In this document: positions 57,221 through 64,000 of the stretch, in pieces
How the letters are laid out: the number at the start of each line of letters is the position of its first letter
How positions within the stretch are numbered: the stretch's first letter is position 1
Assembly (NCBI RefSeq): GCF_000220065.1
Contig: NZ_AFQU01000001.1
Location: 1,322,001 to 1,386,000 of the forward strand
Length of the DNA: 64,000 nt
Source: Streptococcus sp. oral taxon 056 str. F0418
GTDB lineage: Bacteria; Bacillota; Bacilli; Lactobacillales; Streptococcaceae
Direction: 5' to 3'
Notes under the pieces: model-generated
Seen by the model: the letters and a program-made list of their open reading frames with translations, nothing else
Database searches by the model: none
What the model was told of the DNA's origin: nothing
Made by a program: the position numbers and the translations under genes

Positions 57221-58927
57221 ATGTTGATAAAGGCTTTATTTAAGTATAAGTGGTTTGTTTTGTGTTCAGTTGTAATGACAATTTTGATGATTACAAGTTC
57301 GCTCTTGCAACCGTGGTTATTAAAGCAGGTGTTGGATGCTTTGCAGGTGAGTGATGGAGATACGATTTATCGAACGGGTGGATGGCTCATTGGTATGGGG
57401 CTTGTTGGCCTAATAGCTGGAGGGATCAATGTAACGATGGCAGCTTATGTAGCTCAAGCCGTTTCATCTGATCTCCGAGAAAAGACTTTCCGAAAAATCC
57501 AAACTTTTTCCTATGCGAATATTGAGCAGTTTAATGCGGGAAATCTAGTTGTCCGAATGACCAATGATATCAATCAAATACAGAATTTGGTCATGATGAT
57601 GTTTCAAATCCTTCTTCGTTTACCAATTCTATTTGTCGGATCGGTTGTTTTGGCGATTGCAACGGTACCGTCGCTTTGGTGGATTATTGCCCTTTTAATC
57701 ATCATTGTGGCTAGTTTAACAGGCATTATGATGGGAATGATGGGGCCACGCTTTCAAAAATTTCAAATTTTATTAGAGCGCATGAACTCCATTGCTAAGG
57801 AAAATCTTCGGGGGGTTCGAGTCGTTAAGTCATTTGTGCAAGAACAAGCGCAGTTTTCTAAGTTTAAACAGGTTTCTGACGAACTTTTATCACAAAATCT
57901 GTTTATTGGCTATGCTTTTTCAGTTGTTGAGCCGATGATGATGTTTGTAGGCTATGGAGCCGTTTATATAGCTATCTGGGCTTTGTCTAGTATGGTATCA
58001 ACTGATGCAGGAATTGTTAGTGCGATTGCTTCGTTTATCGGCTATTTAAATCAAATTATTTTCACTATTATTATGGTCGGTTTCTTGGGCAATGGTGTGA
58101 CGAGAGCTATCATATCAATGCGCCGGATTAATGAAGTGTTAGGTACAGAACCGGCTATGACTTTTCAGGAAACAGCTGTTGAAGATTTGGAAGGTAGTAT
58201 TAGCTTTGAGCATGTAAATTTCACTTATCCAACAGACGATACGCCTATTTTGAAAGATATTAGTTTTGATGTGGCGCCAGGTCAGATGATTGGAGTTGTT
58301 GGAGCGACAGGGGCAGGAAAATCGACTTTGGCTCAGCTGATTCCACGTCTTTTTGATCCTCAGGAAGGTGCTATAAAAATTGGTGGTAAAGACTTGCGAA
58401 ATTTGAGTCAAGCAAGTTTGCGTAAGAATATTTCGATTGTTTTACAAAAGGCTATCCTTTTTAAAGGGACTATTGCTGACAACCTGCGTCAAGGTAAACT
58501 GGATGCTTCCTTGCCTGAGATGGAGCGAGCTGCTCAAATTGCCCAAGCTAGTGAATTTATCAATCGAATGAAGGAGAGTTTTGATAGTGAGGTAGAGGAG
58601 CGAGGAAGCAATTTCTCTGGTGGTCAGAAACAGCGCATGTCTATTGCTAGAGGGGTTGTTAGTCATCCCAATATTTTGATCCTGGATGATTCCACGTCCG
58701 CACTTGATGCTAAGTCAGAAAAGCTAGTTCAAGAAGCTTTAAACAAGGACTTGAAAGGGACAACTACGATTATCATTGCACAAAAGATTAGCTCAGTTGT
58801 GCATGCAGATAAGATTTTGGTCTTGGATCAGGGGCGACTGATTGGCCAGGGGACACATGCGGAATTGGTCGCATCTAACGATGTCTATCGTGAAATTTAC
58901 GAGACACAAAAGGGAAAGGAGGAATAA
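57221..58927 (+). CDS. ABC exporter half-transporter, degenerate ATP site
   Basis: A 568-residue half-transporter: six membrane helices, then an ATPase domain. Walker A GATGAGKST lies near residue 365, the signature is FSGGQKQRMSIARG, and the Walker B end is LILDDSTSALD. The catalytic glutamate is replaced by aspartate, and the switch histidine by glutamine in IIIAQKIS. Such losses mark the degenerate partner of heterodimeric exporters (PatAB/LmrCD type). It abuts the second half-transporter gene (next ATG at 58929), so they form one pump. The substrate is probably a drug or lipid; this is not determined. Confidence 0.92.
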   Translation: MLIKALFKYKWFVLCSVVMTILMITSSLLQPWLLKQVLDALQVSDGDTIYRTGGWLIGMGLVGLIAGGINVTMAAYVAQAVSSDLREKTFRKIQTFSYANIEQFNAGNLVVRMTNDINQIQNLVMMMFQILLRLPILFVGSVVLAIATVPSLWWIIALLIIIVASLTGIMMGMMGPRFQKFQILLERMNSIAKENLRGVRVVKSFVQEQAQFSKFKQVSDELLSQNLFIGYAFSVVEPMMMFVGYGAVYIAIWALSSMVSTDAGIVSAIASFIGYLNQIIFTIIMVGFLGNGVTRAIISMRRINEVLGTEPAMTFQETAVEDLEGSISFEHVNFTYPTDDTPILKDISFDVAPGQMIGVVGATGAGKSTLAQLIPRLFDPQEGAIKIGGKDLRNLSQASLRKNISIVLQKAILFKGTIADNLRQGKLDASLPEMERAAQIAQASEFINRMKESFDSEVEERGSNFSGGQKQRMSIARGVVSHPNILILDDSTSALDAKSEKLVQEALNKDLKGTTTIIIAQKISSVVHADKILVLDQGRLIGQGTHAELVASNDVYREIYETQKGKEE

Positions 58928-58928
58928 A

Positions 58929-60698
58929 ATGCGAACAATGCAATTCTTCTGGCAGTATTTTAAAAAATATAAACTATCATTTATCATTGTCATCCTGATG
59001 ATGGTGGTTTCAACTGTTTTGCAAGTGCTTTTCCCAATTTATGTCGGCCAGGCTGTTCAGCATCTAGTGGAACTGGGGGCTGCTTTTTCTCGCGGAGAAG
59101 AAACGAGCTTGCTTTTAACAACTTTTGGTGCAATTATGGGAAATCTCTTTTTGATTTTTCTTTGTTTATCAGTTTCTAGTTTGATTTATATGGTCTTAAT
59201 GACACGCGTGATTTCTCATTCCACTAATGAGATGCGCAAGGGACTCTTTGGGAAATTAGCTAAACTGACTGTTGCCTTTTTTGATCGTCATCAGGACGGG
59301 GATATCCTATCACGTTTTACGAGTGACTTAGACAATATTCTTCAAGCTTTGAACGAAAGTATGATCCAAGTATTGAGCAATGTTTTACTCTATATTTGTC
59401 TAGTGATCATCATGTTTGTCCAACATGCTAAATTAGCTTGGATTACAGTAGCAAGCACACCAGTGGCTTTTCTTATTTTAATTGCTATTGTACGTTTGGC
59501 ACGAAAATACACTAACCTTCAGCAAAAAGAGGTTGGTCAGCTCAATGCCTTCATGGATGAGGTGATTTCTGGGCAAAAAGCGATTATCGTTCAAGGAATG
59601 CAAGAGGAAGTCATTCATAGCTTTGTTGCGCAAAATGATAGAGTTCGTTCAGCGACATTTAAAGGTCGAGCTTTTTCTGGGCTTCTTTTCCCAATTATGA
59701 ATGGGATGAGCCTGATAAATACTGCTATTGTCATCTTTGCAGGCTCTGCTCTCTTACTGAATGACTCGAATATTGAGGCAGCTGTTGCGATTGGATTGAT
59801 CACGACATATGCACAATTTTCCCAACAATATTATCAGCCTATCATCCAGATTGCAGCTAGCTGGGGCAGTTTGCAATTGGCCTTTACAGGGGCTGATCGG
59901 ATTCAGGAGATGTTTGATGCACCAGAGGAAGTCCGGCCGGAGAATGCACCTGAATTCACAGAGCTTAAGGATGCGGTGGAGATCAAGCATGTAGACTTCT
60001 CCTATGTAGAAGGTAAACCTATCCTCAAAGATGTGTCTATCTTAGCGCCTAAGGGCAAGATGACAGCTGTTGTCGGCCCTACTGGATCGGGTAAGACGAC
60101 CATTATGAATTTGCTAAATCGTTTTTATGATGTGGATAGTGGTAGCATTGAGTTTGATGGTCGCGACATTCGAGATTATGAGTTGGACAGCCTACGGAGC
60201 CGTGTGGGTATTGTCTTGCAGGATTCGGTGCTCTTTAGTGGCACGATTCGGGACAATATCTGCTTTGGTGTGCCGGATGCTAGCCAGGAAATGGTCGAAA
60301 CTGCTGCGCGTGCGACCCATATTCATGACTATATTGAAAGTCTGCCTGACAAATACGATACCATCGTGGATGATGACCAGAATATATTCTCAACTGGGCA
60401 GAAACAGCTGATTTCCATTGCTAGAACTTTGCTGACGGATCCGCAAGTCTTGATTTTAGACGAAGCGACTTCCAATGTCGATACGGTAACTGAGAGTAAG
60501 ATTCAGCAGGCCATGGAAACTGTTGTGGCTGGTCGAACGAGCTTTGTCATTGCCCACCGCCTCAAGACGATTCTCAATGCTGACCAGATCATCGTTCTCA
60601 AAGACGGAGAGGTTATTGAGCAAGGCAATCATCACCAACTCCTCAAACTGGGCGGCTTCTACTCAGAACTTTATCATAATCAATTCGTATTTGAGTAA
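58929..60698 (+). CDS. ABC exporter half-transporter, catalytic ATP site partner
   Basis: A 589-residue partner of the preceding gene. Six helices are followed by Walker A GPTGSGKTT, Walker B LILDEATSNVD with the catalytic glutamate, and H-loop FVIAHRL. Its signature FSTGQKQLISIAR departs from SGGQ. So one composite site (this Walker set plus the partner's SGGQ) is canonical and the other is degenerate, as in known heterodimers. ATG 58929 has AAAGGAGG before it. By eye GC rises from about 59.9 kb within the gene. Confidence 0.92.
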   Translation: MRTMQFFWQYFKKYKLSFIIVILMMVVSTVLQVLFPIYVGQAVQHLVELGAAFSRGEETSLLLTTFGAIMGNLFLIFLCLSVSSLIYMVLMTRVISHSTNEMRKGLFGKLAKLTVAFFDRHQDGDILSRFTSDLDNILQALNESMIQVLSNVLLYICLVIIMFVQHAKLAWITVASTPVAFLILIAIVRLARKYTNLQQKEVGQLNAFMDEVISGQKAIIVQGMQEEVIHSFVAQNDRVRSATFKGRAFSGLLFPIMNGMSLINTAIVIFAGSALLLNDSNIEAAVAIGLITTYAQFSQQYYQPIIQIAASWGSLQLAFTGADRIQEMFDAPEEVRPENAPEFTELKDAVEIKHVDFSYVEGKPILKDVSILAPKGKMTAVVGPTGSGKTTIMNLLNRFYDVDSGSIEFDGRDIRDYELDSLRSRVGIVLQDSVLFSGTIRDNICFGVPDASQEMVETAARATHIHDYIESLPDKYDTIVDDDQNIFSTGQKQLISIARTLLTDPQVLILDEATSNVDTVTESKIQQAMETVVAGRTSFVIAHRLKTILNADQIIVLKDGEVIEQGNHHQLLKLGGFYSELYHNQFVFE

Positions 60699-60719
60699 GA
60701 AGTTCATCTATTCACTTTT

Positions 60720-60757
60720 CCCTTGTTTGAATGGTATTTCATTCAAGGGCTTTTTTT
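60720..60757 (+). terminator. ABC exporter terminator
   Basis: CCCTTGTTTGAATG pairs with CATTCAAGGG (one side bulged), followed by T7. Confidence 0.88.
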
Positions 60758-60870
60758 ATTTAGCCCAATTTTGATAAATATTTTTTATAACCAGCTTTAA
60801 AAAAATTTATTGGACGGTTTAGCAATGCCGTGGTAAGATATACTATATCAAAATAAGGGGGGATCACGGT

Positions 60871-61560
60871 ATGTGCAGAACAATTGTTGGAATTTCAGCC
60901 AATCTTTGCCCAGTAGATGAAACGGGAAAGAATATTCACACATCTGTTTCACGTAAATTTGTGGACGGCGTACGGTTGGCTGGTGGCCTGCCCATGGTGA
61001 TTCCTCTTGGAGATAAAAGCTTAGTAGAAGATTATGTGGAAACGATAGACAGGCTGATTTTGTCAGGAGGACAAAATGTCCACCCGCAGTTTTATGGGGA
61101 AGAAAAGACTATTGATAGTGACGACTACAATATTGCCCGCGATGAGTTTGAGCTGGCACTCCTGAAAGAAGCTCTGCGCCAAAACAAGCCAGTTATGGCT
61201 ATTTGCCGAGGTCTGCAGTTGGTAAATGTCGCTTTTGGTGGTACTCTTAATCAGCATATTGATCATCACTGGCAAGGAGCACCATTTGGCACTTCTCATT
61301 CTATTTGTACGGAGAAAGGAAGCGTTGTGGAGCGTTTGTTTGGTAGGGCAAGTCGGATTAACTCAGTTCATCGCCAAAGCATCAAGGACTTGGCTCCTAA
61401 TTTTCGAGCGACAGCCTTTGATCCCAGAGATAATACCATTGAAGCCATTGAGTCAGTAGATGGTCGCCGGATCATCGGCCTTCAGTGGCATCCAGAGTTC
61501 TTAATAAATGAAGAAAAGGGCAATTTGGAGCTGTTTCAGTACCTCTTGCAAGAGCTGTAA
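60871..61560 (+). CDS. Class I glutamine amidotransferase-like hydrolase (peptidase C26/PuuD type)
   Basis: A 229-residue protein. The nucleophile elbow is AICRGLQLVNVAFGG, LSGGQNVHPQFYGEE is the conserved loop, and the catalytic His/Glu lies in IGLQWHPEFL. The family hydrolyses gamma-glutamyl amides such as gamma-glutamyl-GABA; the substrate here is unknown. AAGGGGGGATC precedes the ATG and TATACT at 60839-60844 is a likely -10. It is followed by a CiaR-type sRNA gene. Confidence 0.88.
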   Translation: MCRTIVGISANLCPVDETGKNIHTSVSRKFVDGVRLAGGLPMVIPLGDKSLVEDYVETIDRLILSGGQNVHPQFYGEEKTIDSDDYNIARDEFELALLKEALRQNKPVMAICRGLQLVNVAFGGTLNQHIDHHWQGAPFGTSHSICTEKGSVVERLFGRASRINSVHRQSIKDLAPNFRATAFDPRDNTIEAIESVDGRRIIGLQWHPEFLINEEKGNLELFQYLLQEL

Positions 61561-61586
61561 AAAATTATTTCATTTTTTTAAGTTAC

Positions 61587-61619
61587 TTTTAGGAAAATTT
61601 AAGATAAGTGTTCTATACT
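61587..61619 (+). promoter_or_regulatory. CiaR-type direct repeat and -10 of csRNA copy 2
   Basis: TTTTAG (61587-61592, one mismatch), five bases, TTTAAG (61598-61603), then TATACT at 61614-61619. A further TTTAAG lies ten bases upstream at 61577-61582, giving three phased half-sites. Confidence 0.82.
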
Positions 61620-61625
61620 AAGACC

Positions 61626-61720
61626 ATAAACAAAGACCTCCTAACTTTGTTTAGAAATCCTAAAACTTTTCTTTTTCATAATAATCTCCCTATAAGAACC
61701 GCCCAATTGGCGGTTTTTTT
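61626..61720 (+). ncRNA. cia-dependent small RNA (csRNA family), copy 2
   Basis: A transcript of about 95 nt. The 5' hairpin AAACAAAG (61628-61635)/CTTTGTTT (61645-61652) presents ACCTCC in its loop, an anti-Shine-Dalgarno sequence. The core at 61658-61691 is identical over 34 bases to csRNA copy 1. Terminator AACCGCC/GGCGGTT (61697-61715) ends in T7. The 5' stem differs in sequence from copy 1 but keeps its place and length. Confidence 0.87.
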
Positions 61721-61825
61721 GCTTGAAAGGCTGAGAAATCTAGATTTTCATCAATTTGATGTCTTTTATGTTATAATGAGTCACAAGTAGGCCGAGCGGA
61801 TCGGTCGATAGATGGAGGAGCAGAG

Positions 61826-62275
61826 ATGTCAAGAGCGGAGCGAGTTATTTTAACAAATATGTGCATGGTTTATGATGAGGACCGCATTTTAGTGCAAAAT
61901 AAAGTAAATGATGATTGGACCGGCCTTTGCTTTCCAGGCGGCCATGTTGAAAATCGTGAATCCTTTGTCAAATCAGTGATACGGGAAATCAAGGAGGAAA
62001 CAGGTCTGACCATCTATGAGCCTAGGTTATGCGGTGTCAAGCAGTTTTATACCGAAAAGGATGAACGTTACGTCGTTTTTCTTTACAAAACCAATCGTTT
62101 TGAAGGAGAGCTGGTCTCGTCCGACGAAGGAGAAGTGTTCTGGATTAAACGCGAGGATCTTGATCACCACTCGCTGGCCTTGAGCTTTAAAGAAATGTAT
62201 CAAGTTTTCACATCAGATTTGACGGAGCAATTTACCTATCTGAATAATGGAGAGATCATCAGAGATCTATACTAG
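61826..62275 (+). CDS. Nudix hydrolase (MutT/8-oxo-dGTPase-like)
   Basis: A 149-residue protein. The Nudix box is visible as GGHVENRESFVKSVI followed by REIKEETGL, with all acidic metal ligands. It hydrolyses nucleoside diphosphates linked to other groups; housekeeping removal of oxidised nucleotides is plausible, but the substrate is inferred. GGAGGAG precedes the ATG and TGT-TATAAT at 61769-61777 is its promoter. Confidence 0.9.
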   Translation: MSRAERVILTNMCMVYDEDRILVQNKVNDDWTGLCFPGGHVENRESFVKSVIREIKEETGLTIYEPRLCGVKQFYTEKDERYVVFLYKTNRFEGELVSSDEGEVFWIKREDLDHHSLALSFKEMYQVFTSDLTEQFTYLNNGEIIRDLY

Positions 62276-62276
62276 G

Positions 62277-62304
62277 GAGAACCGCCCAATCGGCGGTTTT
62301 TTTG
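62277..62304 (+). terminator. Nudix gene terminator
   Basis: AACCGCC pairs with GGCGGTT around CAATC, then T7. It is nearly the same as the csRNA copy 2 terminator about 580 bases upstream. Confidence 0.88.
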
Positions 62305-62330
62305 CTTGTTTTTTTCGAATTTAGTATAAT
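62302..62330 (+). promoter_or_regulatory. dut-radA operon promoter
   Basis: -35 TTGCTT (62302-62307), 17-base spacer, -10 TATAAT (62325-62330). Confidence 0.7.
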
Positions 62331-62360
62331 AGGGACAGCAAAAATAGAAAAGAGAACTCT

Positions 62361-62804
62361 ATGAAAATTCGTGGATTTGAGCTGGTTTCCAGCTTTACAA
62401 ATAAAGATTTGCTGCCCAAGAGAGAGACGGCTCACGCAGCAGGTTACGACTTAAAAGTGGCAGAGCGCATCGCCATTGCGCCAGGGGAGATTGAGCTAGT
62501 TCCGACTGGTGTCAAAGCCTACATGCAGCCGGGCGAGGTGCTTTATCTTTACGACCGCTCGTCCAATCCTCGGAAAAAAGGTCTGGTCTTGATTAACTCC
62601 GTTGGAGTCATTGATGGCGACTACTATGGCAATCCAGGAAACGAAGGGCATATCTTTGCTCAGATGAAAAACATCACAGATCAGGAAGTCGTCCTCGAAG
62701 TTGGGGAACGTGTGGTTCAGGCTGTCTTTGCACCATTTCTGATTGCGGATGGAGATGAGGCTGAAGGCCTGCGGACCGGCGGATTTGGGTCAACAGGACA
62801 TTAG
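62361..62804 (+). CDS. dut: Deoxyuridine 5'-triphosphate nucleotidohydrolase
   Basis: A 147-residue dUTPase. AHAAGYDLKVAE is motif 1 with the catalytic aspartate, YDRSSNPRKKG is motif 2, INSVGVIDGDYYGNPGNEG is motif 3, and GGFGSTG at the C-terminus is motif 5, which closes over the substrate. It keeps uracil out of DNA and makes dUMP for thymidylate synthesis. The next gene begins one base after its stop. Confidence 0.95.
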   Translation: MKIRGFELVSSFTNKDLLPKRETAHAAGYDLKVAERIAIAPGEIELVPTGVKAYMQPGEVLYLYDRSSNPRKKGLVLINSVGVIDGDYYGNPGNEGHIFAQMKNITDQEVVLEVGERVVQAVFAPFLIADGDEAEGLRTGGFGSTGH

Positions 62805-62805
62805 T

Positions 62806-63321
62806 ATGAAAATCATTTTCATCCGCCACGGAGAGCCAGATTATTCACTTTTGGAAGAGGCTGGTTACACTGGCTTTGGACTAGATTTGGCTCCCTTGTC
62901 GGCTGCTGGTCGCCGGATGGCGACAGAGGCCGCTGCTAATCCTTTGCTGGAACAGGCGGAAATTCTGATTTCATCTTCTGTGACGCGGGCTTTGGAGACG
63001 GCCTCCTATCTGATTCGAAACCGCCAACTACCGCTTTTTGTGGAGCCTTTTCTACATGAATGGCAGGTATATGAAAGTGGGACAGAAAAGTTTGAGCAGG
63101 CTCGGAAGTTATTTTTTGAAAATAAAGGCTCACTTCCTGTAGGAAGTTCTGTCTGGTATGAGACGGCTGAGCAGATGAAAGCCCGCTTTTTGCACACCAT
63201 AAGCAAATACAGAGACTACGAGACGGTAGCTCTTGTAGCCCATCGTATGCTTATCCGCCAGTTTGTAGCTGATCAGCAGATTGATTTTTGCCAGTTTATT
63301 GAATGTGAATTAGAAATATAA
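62806..63321 (+). CDS. Histidine phosphatase (phosphoglycerate-mutase-like) protein
   Basis: A 171-residue protein. IFIRHGEPDYS at the N-terminus holds the phospho-accepting histidine of the RHG motif, SSSVTRALETASYL follows, and the second histidine is in VALVAHRMLIRQF. The substrate is unknown. ATG 62806 starts one base after dut; an earlier in-frame start would lie within dut. It is kept between dut and radA, as in other streptococci. Confidence 0.88.
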   Translation: MKIIFIRHGEPDYSLLEEAGYTGFGLDLAPLSAAGRRMATEAAANPLLEQAEILISSSVTRALETASYLIRNRQLPLFVEPFLHEWQVYESGTEKFEQARKLFFENKGSLPVGSSVWYETAEQMKARFLHTISKYRDYETVALVAHRMLIRQFVADQQIDFCQFIECELEI

Positions 63322-63333
63322 AGGAGATATCTC

Positions 63334-64000
63334 ATCGCTAAGAAAAAAACGACCTTTGTCTGTCAAAATTGTGAATATCATTCGCCCAAGTATCTAGGCC
63401 GCTGTCCTAATTGTGGAGCTTGGTCTTCTTTTGTTGAGGAAGTAGAGGCTGCTGAGGTCAAGCATGCCCGTGTTTCCTTGACAGGCGAAAAGACCCGGCC
63501 CATGAAGCTGGCTGAGGTCACTTCGATTGATGTCAACAGGACCAAGACGGAAATGGATGAGTTCAACCGTGTGCTGGGTGGTGGCGTCGTGCCTGGCAGT
63601 CTGGTCCTGATTGGTGGAGATCCTGGTATCGGGAAGTCTACCTTGCTTCTGCAGGTGTCCACTCAGCTTTCTCATCAGGGTACCGTCCTCTATGTCAGCG
63701 GGGAGGAATCAGCTGAGCAAATTAAGCTGCGAGCGGAACGGCTCGGTGATATTGATAGTGAATTTTATCTCTACGCCGAGACCAATATGCAAAATATCCG
63801 CACAGAGATTGAGAAAATCAAGCCAGATTTTCTGATTATTGACTCCATTCAGACGGTTATGTCGCCGGAAATTTCCAGTGTTCAAGGTTCTGTTTCTCAG
63901 GTTCGCGAGGTGACAGCTGAGCTCATGCAGCTGGCCAAGACCAATAATATCGCGACCTTTATCGTTGGTCACATGACCAAGGAAGGAACCTTAGCTGGTC
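63334..64000 (+). CDS. radA: DNA repair protein RadA, N-terminal part (3' end outside window), apparent ATC start
   Basis: The first ~222 residues. The C4 zinc finger is CQNCEYHSPKYLGRCPNCGA, then Walker A GGDPGIGKST and the Walker-B-like FLIIDSIQT. RadA is a recombination and repair ATPase that extends branched intermediates, important for transformation. The frame is closed by the preceding TAA, and no ATG, GTG or TTG lies before the conserved AKKKTTFVC. AAGGAG at 63321-63326 is seven bases before ATC 63334, so ATC is the best candidate initiator. Confidence 0.93.
   Translation, partial: MAKKKTTFVCQNCEYHSPKYLGRCPNCGAWSSFVEEVEAAEVKHARVSLTGEKTRPMKLAEVTSIDVNRTKTEMDEFNRVLGGGVVPGSLVLIGGDPGIGKSTLLLQVSTQLSHQGTVLYVSGEESAEQIKLRAERLGDIDSEFYLYAETNMQNIRTEIEKIKPDFLIIDSIQTVMSPEISSVQGSVSQVREVTAELMQLAKTNNIATFIVGHMTKEGTLAG

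Overview
The window reads as chromosomal DNA of an oral Streptococcus of the mitis/sanguinis type. Grounds: low-to-moderate GC, extended -10 promoters, SRP RNA next to tadA, three CiaR-type small RNA genes, a tadA/dut/radA neighbourhood, a sialic-acid cluster in the nanE-satABC-nanA-nanK-nanR order, and a V-type ATPase operon. This assignment is inference from gene content, not a database match. I saw no rRNA, tRNA, IS element, prophage or CRISPR array.

Layout. 1-4.1 kb: 3' part of glycogen phosphorylase, then an SDR dehydrogenase with a 2-keto-3-deoxygluconate permease. 4.1-8.6 kb: ruvB, a nucleotidyltransferase-like gene, a CiaR-type sRNA, then a tyrosine phosphatase, MORN protein and acyltransferase operon. 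8.6-11.6 kb: adhE behind a Rex/CcpA-type control region. 11.8-13.7 kb: a membrane protein, then four tiny minus-strand genes, three with double-glycine leaders, under a perfect ComX (cin) box. 13.8-23.0 kb: acetyl esterase and sialic-acid uptake/catabolism operon with its RpiR regulator. 23.2-32.6 kb: Na+-type V-ATPase operon with a GNAT gene inserted. 32.6-33.2 kb: three tandem copies of a ~214-bp hairpin-rich repeat. 33.2-43.2 kb: thrC, MATE transporter, HAD phosphatase, a very AT-rich STAND-like ATPase, polA. 43.2-51.9 kb: CoA-binding protein, P-loop kinases, alpha-L-fucosidase, DUF975 protein, tgt, sRNA, tadA, SRP RNA, a repeat-rich intergenic region, pgi. 52-64 kb: damaged lipoprotein gene, EamA transporter, folate cyclo-ligase, rhomboid, galU, gpsA, heterodimeric ABC exporter, class-I glutamine amidotransferase, sRNA, Nudix, dut, phosphoglycerate-mutase-like gene, start of radA.

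Most notable signals. (1) The competence-linked bacteriocin-like locus at 12.88-13.71 kb, made of genes too short for routine ORF calling. (2) Seven otherwise well conserved genes (kdgT-like, satC, nanA, V-ATPase G/H, thrC, STAND ATPase, EamA), each broken by exactly one missing base in an A6 or A7 run. This is either a consensus-sequence artefact or real slippage or phase variation. (3) Three genes (ruvB, polA, the EamA gene) with an extended -10 exactly six bases before the ATG and no ribosome binding site, implying leaderless mRNAs. (4) A three-member CiaR-dependent sRNA family. (5) Hairpin repeats whose stems change in a compensatory way around a fixed GAT loop. (6) A candidate anti-phage STAND NTPase on an AT-rich insert.

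How parts cooperate. The nan cluster imports sialic acid, splits it to ManNAc and phosphorylates and epimerises it toward GlcNAc-6-P. The esterase and the intracellular fucosidase suggest use of host glycans. AdhE, the Rex-like operators and the V-ATPase point to fermentative redox control and Na+ homeostasis. CcpA-type sites appear before adhE, nan, the fucosidase gene and possibly pgi.
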